DNA of 64,000 nucleotides, taken from Trichoplax sp. H2 (taxonomy: Eukaryota; Placozoa; Uniplacotomia; Trichoplacea). The notes below the pieces were generated by a model. It saw only the letters and a list, made by a program, of their open reading frames with translations. It did not search any database and was not told the origin of the DNA. Shown one piece after another: positions 25,771-36,800 of the stretch (its first letter is position 1; each line of letters starts with the position of its first letter). The position numbers and the translations under genes were made by a program. The stretch spans positions 1,426,001 through 1,490,000 of the forward strand of contig NOWV01000002.1 of NCBI GenBank assembly GCA_003344405.1, written 5' to 3'.

Positions 25771-28700
25771 TTAATTGATCGCCATTTTAGTTGTGTTGGG
25801 CAGCCAAATGGCTGAAATAGCTCCCCAACCCAAGCAAGCTGAAACCAGTAAAATCGGTATAGCACAATCAACATCGATTAGCTGAGCGAAAAGTAAGTTT
25901 CCTAGAACGGACGCTATTCTACCCAGAACTGACTGTAGGCCAAATGCTGTCGATCTAGAGAGGTAATACAATTGGTATTCAGTGTACTTACGAGAGTGAG
26001 ACAGATGTGTACGTATTCCAGAATAAGGGTATAATAGCACGGGGATCACAGTGGTTATCATATGCAATTAAGATACCTTAAATGTGTAGGATATAATTCA
26101 GGGCCTAAGACGTCAAGAGCATTCCATCCACCAATCGATAATCCGCTAAATATGCATGACAATATTACTGTATCCTGCTTTCGATTTACCAACCAGATAA
26201 AAAAAACTGCTACTCCAGAGCTACCCATAGAACAGGCTATATATCCATACAAGAAAGAAAGTGTTATAGCTTCATGTACAGTAACAATAATGATAGGAGT
26301 GAACTTTGTATTCAAGGTAAAGCAATACCTAAGATAATTTTTCTACCGATCCTATCTATTAATAGGACTGTTATGAGATTTCCAGGTAAAGTTGAAATCG
26401 ACGTCAAAAATGATTCAAAGTAAATTTCAGTATTGTTGGCATTGAGCTCACAAGGTGGCTTGACTGTATCTAAGAATTTGTATTATTAGCTTTATATTAG
26501 AATACGGATAAATAAATAATGTAGATACAGATTAATCAGTAACTTACGATTAGTAACCATTCGGTTTGAACAGGTGCTTCCGTCAGCAAATTTTTTGAAC
26601 AATTCTGGAAACCATAAAGACAGACCATAATAGCTATAATGATAGAAAAATAGGTCAGGTATATTAAATTAGAGCGTTGCATGATTCCATATACGAGTCT
26701 TTTACCGAAACCTATATTTTACTGGGATTACTACAGATCAAATGATTTTAATTTACCCGAATGAAAATGTAAACCAAATATTAAACAAAATTAGGGTTCT
26801 TCTTAAGTAAGGTTGATAAAAAAGTTCCTTCGATGCTTGTAAAACCTAATAATATTCACAAAAGGATGTGTGAGGTAGTAATTCAGCAAAGATATTGGAA
26901 GATTCAAGACATTATCAGCATACGTAAGCAACTTTCAAATATTCTTACGGGTACTACAATAGTTTGCCTCTCTGTTGGCGTAAAGATAATATGCATGCAA
27001 ATTATCAATAAACCTTTGCTGCAGATGCTTTACCATCACGAAAAAGTACAGTCATTTTATTTTCTGTGTTTGTAACAGCGTTGTTGTTATTAGTATTCTC
27101 GGTCTCAGGAGTGGACGGATCTTGTAACTATAAAATAAGAATTTAGTATCAGGATTATTTCTAAATTCTTGTGCGTCATGATTACAGGACTGTATAATAC
27201 GTAGATACTATCTTTCCATCTCTTATGGCAACAATGTGACTTACATGTAAGGTTGATCTAAGAGCACCCCTATTAAATCTTTCAACAGTTTGCAAACTCT
27301 TGATCGCTTTACGGCGTTCACCAACCTAAGCATAGAGAGAAGAATTCGAGGTGTACCCTCTAGTATTTACAGAAGTACAGTTTGGACAGAGCTAGATTTT
27401 ATCAAGGAGCGAGAAAGTTATCTCCGTAAAATCATCCTAATTTAGAAGAAATAGTTTCATTATCATTTACCTCAAGGTAAAATCTTGGACTTTCAGGAAG
27501 GAAAAGTAAAGCTAACGCAACTGTGAAACAAGGAAACGTAGCTATACAGAGAAATATCCTCCAACTACCGAAGAAAATCGAACCCAGTGGGCCACCGATA
27601 TCATGAGGAATAATGAGCCATGCTAAACCTGCAGCGATAATAGTACCTAGCATCCAAAAACAGGCCAATATAGTTATCATAGACCCACGATGAGATCTAG
27701 GTTGAAATTCTGTAAAGTAGGAAAAGACGACCGGCATCGAGCCACCAACACTATAAGACAGCATACGTACAAGAGATTATTACCTACATAACTTAGAATT
27801 GAAAATTTCATCAAAGAGCTATGGAGCAGTTACAGCTTTAAAATTCTTTACGATAGAGTAAAGAATACAAGTACTGTACAGTAGTCATTATGTAATAATT
27901 TCTTGTTTAATTTCGATACAGATTAATACTAATTATTTCTCGGTGAATTGAACTGAATGATTCATTGAGCTTCACTAAAGATATATTCTATAACAATATT
28001 TCTAAAGTAACTATAAAGAAAGACTAGATTTATAGTTTTCTAGACTTTGAGAAAATTTTTCTATTATAAAATATATGGTATTTAGCCTTAAAACTTGATT
28101 CTATCATAGTGAAGACTTTAAAGTATGCAGTCGATGATTACTAGCACACTACAATTGACTGGATAGAATTAGAATCTGAGTACTCATATACAAAGACTTA
28201 CTGGAAATAGTCTGATAGATAAATACTGTGCGATATAACAAGCGCTATTACTGAGTAGATATAGAGAAATTACTATCAATAATTAATTAATTATTCTGAT
28301 GGATAAATACTATACTATATGAAATGACGGGGATACTCAGTTATGAGTGTACAATAAAAGGACACCTAACCAAAATGTCATTTTGCAACACTGTATATGT
28401 AACGCAGTAAATAAAACATCCACAGCAAATACTAGACGGTTGAATTTGGGTGTTTTAATTTAACTACTTTCAAGAATTTTCATGGCAATTTGATTGCCGT
28501 GGAATTCGTGCAAAAAGGGGTCTTTGCTTTGTGTATTCGTGGTATTAACACTAAGTACTGTAAGAAGTGGAGTATTAATTATCCTTTACTAAATATGAAT
28601 GCTAGGCATGGGTATAAAATCTCTCTACTGTGATATTATCAAAATCAAACATTGAAAGGTATTTCTTCTGTTCTTAGCGAGTACGATTAGTCAAGTGTTT

Positions 28701-29317
28701 GATTGCAAGTTGCATAGGAAGGAGGGCATGGTAGAGTTTAGTAATGTTACAGAATTAAAGGAGGAGTGTAGTTACCCTAGTCCACTCATAAATCGACAAA
28801 AAGCAAAGAATCCAAAGTTTGGCGAGAAAGCGGAAATTAATCCAAATAAACCATTGACAAAGAGAGCATAGCGTAAGATATTTCGTCTTCCTTGGACATC
28901 GGCTAAGCCGCCCCAAACGTAACCACCAACCATCATGCCAATAAAGATAATAGCTGTTAACCAGCCTTTTTCGATATCGTTGAGTTTTAAGTCGCAAGCA
29001 GAGGGTAGAACAAAGCTAATGGCTTGAATTTCTACAGCATCTGCTGCTACAGCTAAACCGCAAACTAGCAGTAGAATATAATGGAATTTACCATAGCCGA
29101 TGGCTTGCAGAATATCATCATAACTCATGGTTACGCCATTTGTCGTTGTTAAAATGGATTTGGAGTTGACTCTGTCTTCTAAGCCAGAAGCACTATCCTG
29201 CACGATCTTGGATTGTAATAGAGGATCGCTTAACGATCGCTCGGAATGAACATCATCGTTACCATCATCATTAATTGGTGTCCATCTATTTCCAAAGTCT
29301 TGGCTACTAGAAGTCAT
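25771..29317 (-). CDS. SV2-family transporter (major facilitator superfamily), complete
   Basis: Nine minus-strand exons: 29317-28776, 27750-27471, 27325-27245, 27127-27034, 26835-26757, 26633-26548, 26469-26329, 26269-26077 and 25954-25771. They sum to 1680 bp, 559 codons plus TAA, with phases matching at every junction. The protein is a 12-helix major facilitator. It has the N-half signature GGLADVQGRRNILRY, GGSMPVVFSYFTEF as in SV2, SWRIFLCIATFPCF and PESPRFYLE. A cytoplasmic Asn/Thr-rich loop is followed by KELFYQPYLRRTL, SFGYYGLSLWFPELF, LPGNLITVLLIDRIGRK and the SV2-diagnostic WNALDVLGPELYP. The luminal loop is far shorter than in vertebrate SV2 but keeps an N-N-T sequon. ATG 29317 was chosen over an upstream TTG-started extension. 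Vertebrate SV2 sits in secretory vesicles; the substrate is unsettled in the family and unknown here. It is divergent from the CYSTM gene. Confidence 0.93.
27751..28775 (-). other. Large first intron of the SV2-like gene
   Basis: About 1 kb with a GTAACT donor and a TTATAG acceptor; the other introns of this gene are 74-374 bp. It contains one pentamer palindrome (about 27871-27887). No ORF or RNA supported. Confidence 0.8.
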
Positions 29318-29531
29318 ATTGAACTTTGTGTTTTGGGGACAAAAACACAAATTTTTTTTTTTAATCGATCGATTTCAAATTCAGCTTTGACGTCCAGTAC
29401 AGTACAGTATCGTACAGCACAGTGTACAGTGTACAGTATTTCACCGCAGTACAATATATTACACCGTAACATCAAGTGAGTTGAAAAATGGTTGAATCGA
29501 CCGGATGTCATGTACTGTACTGTACTGTACA

Positions 29532-29789
29532 GTGTAGACCTGTCAGAGGTTTGGTTCCGAACCGATTTATGTCGACATGAACTGTGTGTGGTTCGTCGGT
29601 TCAGCTCTACTTGAGTACAATATGAGTACTGTAGTAAAAGTACTGTACAGTACTGTACTGTACAGTACAGTACAGTATTGTAGTGCTATACCGTGCATTT
29701 GTACAGCATACCAGTAGTACATTACAGTACAGTACAGTACTGTACACAGTACACGATATAAAGTTACTGAACCTCTGATAGGTCTACAC
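29532..29789. mobile_element. Candidate short inverted-repeat element (MITE-like)
   Basis: GTGTAGACCTGTCAGAGGTT (29532-29551) is the reverse complement, with one mismatch, of 29770-29789. The ~218 bp between them is filled with pentamer repeats and has no ORF. The sequence after the right arm (GTTACTGAACCTCTG, then a unique tract) recurs near 57224-57330, so part of this unit is dispersed. No target-site duplication was confirmed. Confidence 0.4.
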
Positions 29790-29799
29790 GGTACGGTAT

Positions 29800-29873
29800 A
29801 AAGTTACTGAACCTCTGTTAAATGAGCACATTATCGTAAACCGTCAGTAAAGCGACGGGAGTTTGCACTAGTA
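29800..29873. repeat. Dispersed repeat, copy 1
   Basis: The tract from GTTACTGAACCTCTG through GAGCACATTATCGTAAACCG to GACGGGAGTTTGCACTAGTAA is almost identical to about 57224-57330. The second copy carries a short extra segment in the middle. Both copies adjoin pentamer repeats. Confidence 0.85.
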
Positions 29874-31876
29874 ATAATAAAAAGAGACAACCAGAGCAAA
29901 TTACTCAAGGTTGGACTGATCTGCCTGCGTGGAATTTGAATCAAATTTAAAGTCTATTTCTTAAAAATGTAAAGATATAATTCAAGGCTACACCATAGCT
30001 AAAATTATTTTCTTTCAACCATGACAGTATACTGTAATACCACAGTTTACTGTACGATATCCACATGCAGAAGCATATTATTTTTCTGTTCATTCTACTT
30101 TACTGTACACTGTACACTGTACAGTACTGCACCATTGAAATTGTCCACTCAGTGACCACTGTACAGTACAGTACACTGTGCCCAGTCTATACAAAATCAG
30201 TCTAGCTTCTTGTTGACACACTGTACAGTACAGTTGTCCAGTTCATATCGGATATACTGTACTGTACTGTACTGTGTAATGGTACTAATCAACAGCAGTT
30301 AGCAGGTACTTTTTGAAGGACTACAGTATCATTTTTACTGTATGAAAGAGAAGAAATTGCTCTTCAAAGTCCCTGACAGTACAGTGGATGGTTGTAGTTC
30401 ATTTCTTTTCAACTGAACGACTTCTCTCCAGTCTCTTTCGACAGTACTGTACTGTACGTACACTATTGATGTACTATTTGTTCACTTTCCGAAATTTATT
30501 TTTTTTTTGGATGTTAAAATTTATCGGCTGAAATATCTTAGACATACTGTACTGTACAGTACAACTCATCATATAAAATCCTCGTACTGTAGATCAATGT
30601 TTTCACTAGGCAGGGTTAGAATACAATTCATTCGGTTTTGTTGCGGGCAGGCGGGCAAGTAAACATGGACTGCAAATTATGTCAAAAATGCTAAACTGTA
30701 CAATACAATGTATAGTGTATAGGACAGGGCGAGTTGAACATTGTTTTGAATGAATGTTGTGTATTTGGAACATTATTACTGTACAGTACAGTACGTCATC
30801 TTTCAAAGAATGTACTGTCCATGTCATTTCAGTCATTTGATGACATGACCCAGTCACGGGACTACAGGACAGTACCGTGTATTCATTTTGTACGTGGAAA
30901 ATATGGAAAGAACTGTACAGTACTATAGTACAGTGGATTGAAATTATACCGTCGGTATCCAATACTCCTTTTTTTACATTTAGCGATCGGTCAATAATTA
31001 CCCTCACAGTACTGTACTGTACTGTAGACAACTTGGATTTCAATCAAAAACATTACATCATGAAATTTTTCCAATTTATGTACAGTACAGTACTGTAACA
31101 GCTTTTCAGACGTTTGGAAGAAATACTGTACTGTACTGTACTGTACTGTACAGTATAGACTGTATCACTGAATAGTTAGCACTGTAGACGATACCATTGC
31201 CATCCATACTGTACTGTACACTTGTACTGTACAGTACAGTACAGTACCGTACAGTGTACAGTACAGTAACGATTATTCCATCTTCAACAGTGGACCCTTA
31301 CGCAAATGAGCTTTGCACAACTTCTATTTCAATCAAAAACATGACATCATCAAATTTTTCTAATTTACAGTATGTACAGTACAATACGCCTTTGTAAGGT
31401 TGAAGAAATACTGTACTGTATACAGTACTGTATCACTGAATAGTTAGCACTGTAGACGGTACCATGCCATCCATACCTGTACTGTACAGTGTACTGTACA
31501 CTGAGTGTACAGTACAGTATAACGATTATTCCATCTTCAACAGCGGACCCTTTTAACGCAAATGAGCTTTGACGTCATTGTGAGAATGAAGAACTGCCAT
31601 CATACAGTACAGTACAGTACAGTACAGTACAGTACAGTACAGTACTGTACACAGTGTACTGTACTGTAGTGTTCAGAAAAAGCATTTTTCTGAACAACTA
31701 CTGTACGACTACCGTACTGTACTGTACTGTGTGCAATACGGTAAAAAACCGATCCTGGGTAATAATAATACAGTACGCCTGCCACCACGGACTTACTTAT
31801 TACTAAGCTGCGTTTGTCGGTTGCTTAGTGAGAAATCGCCTTTCTTGTCGGAGAAATCTATCCAAAAAGTATCAAA

Positions 31877-32146
31877 ATGAGCGGATATCCACCCCAACCA
31901 CCTTACGGTCAAGCACCACCACCGCCACCAGCGTATGGGCCCGGCCAACAACCTGGATACTATCCTCAATATCAACAAGGTGCTCCTCCTCCACAAAATA
32001 CAACGGTCTACGTTCAGCCGCCTGCTCAACAAACTGTCTATGTTGTCGATGATTATGATGCACGACGCCAACAAGAAGCCGAAGATTGCTGTAATCTTGC
32101 CTGTTGTATGGCTTTGTTATGTTGCTGCTTAGCCATGAATAACTAA
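31877..32146 (+). CDS. CYSTM1-like cysteine-rich tail-anchored protein
   Basis: A single-exon ORF of 89 residues with an AAAATGA start context. The first ~50 residues are Pro/Gln/Tyr-rich, with repeated YPPQPPYG- and PPPAYGPG-like units. Then comes QQTVYVVDDYDARR, closely resembling TTVYVVEDQRRDE of vertebrate CYSTM1. The C-terminus is cysteine-rich and hydrophobic (CCNLACCMALLCCCLAM), the CYSTM module thought to insert in membranes and to be palmitoylated. Length is close to CYSTM1 (about 97 aa). A longer antisense ORF covers the same bases and is a shadow. The precise function of the family is poorly known; stress tolerance is proposed for plant and fungal members. The gene lies head-to-head with the SV2-like gene across a pentamer-repeat region. 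Confidence 0.88.
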   Translation: MSGYPPQPPYGQAPPPPPAYGPGQQPGYYPQYQQGAPPPQNTTVYVQPPAQQTVYVVDDYDARRQQEAEDCCNLACCMALLCCCLAMNN

Positions 32147-33303
32147 TAGACATCTTCCTTACCATATAGCGATAATTTCCATTGAGATAGATCATTGACT
32201 GATTGGTTTGGGAACGTTGATTTGTTAACAATCTTTAGCCCTATTTTGATGAGTAGAAAGCAAAAAATTGTCATAACAGATAATACTGTAAATCGTCTGT
32301 TGTAGTGTCTGTACTAGTAAAGAAATCGATGTTAGTACTGTAATAGTTTGAAATTGACTTTACTGATCCTGTAATCTTGCTTATTTGTTGTACTGTATAA
32401 GTTATTTTACAATGTCAAGATTTCGACTATAGAAACGTAGTGTTCTTACTCAGTCTCTAATACATAAGAGAACACAATTATTCTTCATTATTAAGCATAG
32501 ATCGTAGGTAAGCGTATAGCGTGATTGATTTGCAGTCATAATTGCCTACAGTAGCGTTTGATTTTCTATCCGCTAATGTTACAAATTTAGTGCCTTAACA
32601 TCGTTTATTACTAAAAAAAGTATAGTAAAATTGGCAAAAAGGTGCTGTACCATGCAATTGGTTACTAGAATTTTATTTCGTATGTTAGTTGTAGAAATAC
32701 ATTGTAACTTTCACCAGGAGGAGTTATTTTGAAAACGAGTTGTTTTATTATTTACATATTGAAATACTATTTCTAAACTAAAGTATGGTACCTTGCATTA
32801 TAGCCTGACTTAGGATTGTTACCTCTTGTACATCGCTAGGTTTTCGTTCTATGTTAACGTTGTCTTGTGTAGTATACATATATATATGATATATACGTAT
32901 TCGTATACACGATGCTTGATCAGATTAAAAGCTAATTCCGCTAAAGTAGCAACGCCGCCATTACTGTTGATTTGGTATGTTTTTTTCTAAACTTGATGGT
33001 TTGATCGCATCTTATTACGCTTTTACTGCTTAATTAATCACGATATCTAGCACTACGATACAGTATGACAATGTGTATGTACCATGTGTCGACCAGGCAA
33101 AGTTTTGCTAAAGTTGAGTCTGCGCGTATGGAATAAGTCTTTACGGTGTCGATGGGCGTAGGATATTTTTCATCGACAGTCGCCTTTCAGTAGCTTTCTG
33201 ATATTTTTCTAGTAGTTATTTACTGAGGTTTGCGAGTTGTACTGGTTTTGTTATTGGCGAAGTTTGCAATTTATGTTGCTTGCTGCGATACGTACACTGC
33301 AGT
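32147..33303. other. CYSTM 3' flank and intergenic DNA
   Basis: AT-rich with a TA-rich microsatellite near 32877-32905. No ORF, repeat family or RNA is supported. The CYSTM 3' UTR presumably lies here but no clear AATAAA follows closely. Confidence 0.5.
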
Positions 33304-33836
33304 ACTCAAACGGCATAACGTAGTCAGTCTCGATATCGTGGAAGAGTAACATTGCCTTGAAATGCAGCCATAGACTACTAAGGGTATATTTGGTAGTTCA
33401 TAGCAGCACAATACACCGAATCGAATGTTATCGCCGACATAATTGATAGAGCGCTTGATAACATTGTTTCGACTACAGTATAGGTAATTGATATTCTCTG
33501 TCATGCTAATAATAAAAGCGTAACAGTTTTACATTTATTATTAATCCAGCTTCAGAAGGAGATTGTGAACTCAGACGGCATAGCGTAGCCAGTCTCGATA
33601 TAGTAAATAAGTAAAATTGCCTAGAAATGTAGTACCATAGACTACTAAGGGAATATTTTGTAGTCCATAGCAGCACAATACACCGAGTCAAACGTTATCG
33701 CCGTCATAGTCGATAGAGTGCTTGATAACATTGTTTTGACTACAGTTTGTTGCAGGTAATTGATATTCTCTCTCATGCTAATAAAACAGCGTAACAGTTT
33801 TAAATTTACTATTAGTCCAGCTTCAGAATGAGATTT
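33304..33836. repeat. ~265 bp tandem pair
   Basis: Two copies, about 33304-33568 and 33569-33836, share ACTCA(A/G)ACGGCATA(A/G)CGTAG, CATAGACTACTAAGGG, CATAGCAGCACAATACACCG, TTGATATTCTCT and TCCAGCTTCAGAA. Only the last ~40 bp recur in the large duplication copy at 38.05 kb. Non-coding. Confidence 0.9.
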
Positions 33837-36800
33837 CCTTTGAATACGATTTTCGACATGTATACTTGTATAAGCTCTTCTGGAAGTAACAAAGTCATAA
33901 TTTTGATCGATGGTGCAACGATTAACAATATTGACCTGTCCTCTTGAAATACAGTTTATCACCATTACTACATTTTAGCTAACTTTTTATGCTTTCACTT
34001 ACTTGAGATCATGTTATGAAAGAAATTGACTACACGCTTCAGGGTAATCAGCGAGTTTGTAGACGTTGCAATGATAAAAGAAACGTCTCCGAAAAGCCGA
34101 AGCTGAAAAATCTGAGCAAAATAGTCCCACTTTGAAACATTTCATTACTCTGGCTAGTTCTGCTTACAGATGAAAATCAAAAGATCACGAAAAATATAAA
34201 ACACTCGTTGTAAAAATGAATTCTCTGTATGCTGGTAGTAAAGATCTTAAATGGAATAATGCCTATATTCCCGATATTTTTTAATGTAATTATGCCCATC
34301 CTGTCTTATTTACTTGAAATCGAAAGTTATAAATCAGGGTGTGATATGGACACATTTTCTCGTAGAGAATCTATATGTAGGTAATTGATATGGCACTTGT
34401 ATTAGCAGATCTTAAATTATCTTATTCAGCCCCGATTTCAATGAAATGCTTCTAGCAGCATTGATGCATAATTTCCGTCATGGACTCGCCAGGCCTTAAT
34501 ACGCCGATTGCTTTCATTACACCATAATAAATTAATAAAACTAGAAACTATCCTTTTCAATTGAACTAATAGATAAGATAATAGTTTTAAAATAAACCTT
34601 TATAATATTTCGATAATTTGTCGTTAAATCGCTCAGTGTATCCTAGAAGTTAATGTATGAGTGATCTATCAAATGTTTGTTTGCTCCAATTGATTTTAAT
34701 TAAATCTACATGAGCATTAGCAGTAATTTGTCTTCATTTTGTATCGGTTTACAGTATGGTACCGGTATCTTTCCATAGATCAGAGCGAAAGAATGAAATG
34801 GAAATTATATTAGTTTTTACTTAATAAGGCGCCGGCGATCGTACTCAATCGCTTGATATGGTAGTTTATTAAAGATAAAATATTGTTAACCAAAGTTCAT
34901 TATCTTTTAAGTAGATATCATGCGAATAACTTTTCAAGAGGAGGATTATTAAAGCAATTTGCCATGATTCAGGTAGTAGGATATAAATATGACGCTGTTG
35001 AACTACATCGCAGAAGGATATACAAATAAATGCAAACGTCAATCTGATGTTAGCTATGGCTCATAGAGAGTAGGGACTTAATATACAGATAGTAGTAACC
35101 TAAATATGCTAAATGAAACACTGAGAAAACATGATCGTTTCTTAAAACCTCAGTGAAACGTAAATATTCATGACATACTAGTACATAAGGACTATCTCTT
35201 CAGAAATTAAAAACCTTTCAGAATAATATTTCCAAAGACTACTCGAATTTGACGTAGAAAATTATTTAAGTAGAAATGTCTAAGCCACCTAGAAATAATT
35301 AGAGATAGACGTATCAACAGTAGTTAATCAAATGCAAATCATTAGAATAAACTGTAAAATGCATATATCAGTCAGTAACACTCTATTATGTTCGTGGTAA
35401 ACGGTGTATATGAACGTGACCGTATGCGAAGTCGGTCATTTTGCAAACTGCCCGGGCACTTTGCAAAATGACAATACGGACGGACATTTTGCAAACTGCC
35501 CGAAGTAGATCTATTTCATAACTTTGTACAGTTAAATTCTAAATTAGGGCCAAATTTAACAGTTTATGCCATAAATTCTAAAAGAGGTCAGCTTACTCCA
35601 AAATTAATGGCAAAATTACGACGTATACTACGATGTAGTAAAAAACCTTACAATGGAATATGTTTTTCAGCATTTTAAAGCACACGTAATACGTATTATT
35701 AGTATTCTACTGAGTTGATAAGTATAATGCTGTCTTCTTCTCAAAACTGTGGACTACCAGCATTTTTGTTATATTTAGATGTTGCATTTTCGGCTATTTT
35801 ACGATATACCAAAGACCAAAAGAATACCGAAAGAAACGACACTTATATCTACAATTGCCTAGTATTGATAATTAAATAGCATAATATGATACTGCACTTG
35901 CCTAAAATACTGATTTCATAAATTCATGTATTCTTATTCATCCGCTGATATCTGTTTGGTGTCCGTACATTCAAACACATATAAAATACGGGCAGGTAAT
36001 AAATTATCATCGAGCCATAGACTTTTCTAACCGTCGGGTTAGTATTAATTTTAACTATTTAAGAATAACTATTTTATTACCGTATATTGCAGTTATTGCC
36101 TATTAATACCAGTGAAAACATACATATTGTATTACCAAATTAGTTGTCATCGATCAATATTTAATCTTCTATGGCAATAATTTAAAGTCTTATTGACTGT
36201 ACTGTGTGTCATGGTGGACTACTAATATTTAATTTAAACTAGGATAAATTCATATCTTGTCCTATAAATTAATTGCTGATACGAGCACTGAGAAAGAAAG
36301 CATCTATAGCTTACGGTAGCTATTAAGAGCATTGGTGATAATTTCTAGTCGTATGGCATTAATTAAGTGTCATATTGCTTCGTAACTACTTAAGGATAAA
36401 TGCCTGTCCGAGTTTGTTTATGTGTATGTACTAACTGTACTTCGGCAATAATAAATTATATTATAGACACATATTCTCCTCAGATACCTGCATATATATA
36501 TGAAAAGTATTATTTAATTGAAATCTAAAATGTAATGTACTCATAAAGGTAAGATACTATACGCCCGAAAATACTTTGCAGTCGTTACCAAAATTTTATT
36601 ACACATCTTCACTGGAATCGTACCATAGCAACTTGTCATTAGTACAAATTATGCGGTCGTAAATAAACTTTAACTAACTAAGTTTCCGACACAGATAGCT
36701 CTCAAAATCCATGAGGATCGTATCAACATGGTGATATATAAGGTACTCATAGTATTCGGACATACAATATACTTTGCCTTTTATTCTGCTGAGAGAAGTA

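Larger units (their letters stand above)
29385..31770. repeat. Strand-switching ACAGT/ACTGT pentamer region between divergent genes
   Basis: Dozens of runs of the 5-mer ACAGT and its complement ACTGT are interspersed with unique sequence. Examples: eight perfect ACAGT copies at 31604-31643, and five ACTGT copies at 31125-31149 that flip directly to ACAGT at 31150. Each flip forms a palindrome centred on TGTACA. A larger ~270-310 bp unit, with TGTATCACTGAATAGTTAGC at about 31158 and 31428, is itself tandemly repeated. The region fills the gap between the SV2-like and CYSTM starts, so it must include or adjoin both promoters. Confidence 0.9.

Noticed and set aside
26640-26756. Apparent frameshift in the SV2-like gene between KELF...WFTFSF and YYGLSLWFPE
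   Set aside because: A GTAAAT donor at 26756 and a TTATAG acceptor before 26633 remove the tract as an intron and restore the frame exactly.
30606-31788. Several ORFs with repeating LYCTV / TVQY motifs on both strands
   Set aside because: They are direct translations of ACAGT/ACTGT pentamers, which contain no stop codon in several frames.
31793-32231. Antisense and shifted ORFs over the CYSTM gene, one longer than the gene itself
   Set aside because: The 89-aa sense frame has clear family similarity; the others are shadows.
33271-33965. ORFs in the tandem pair
   Set aside because: The frame is not preserved between the two repeat copies.
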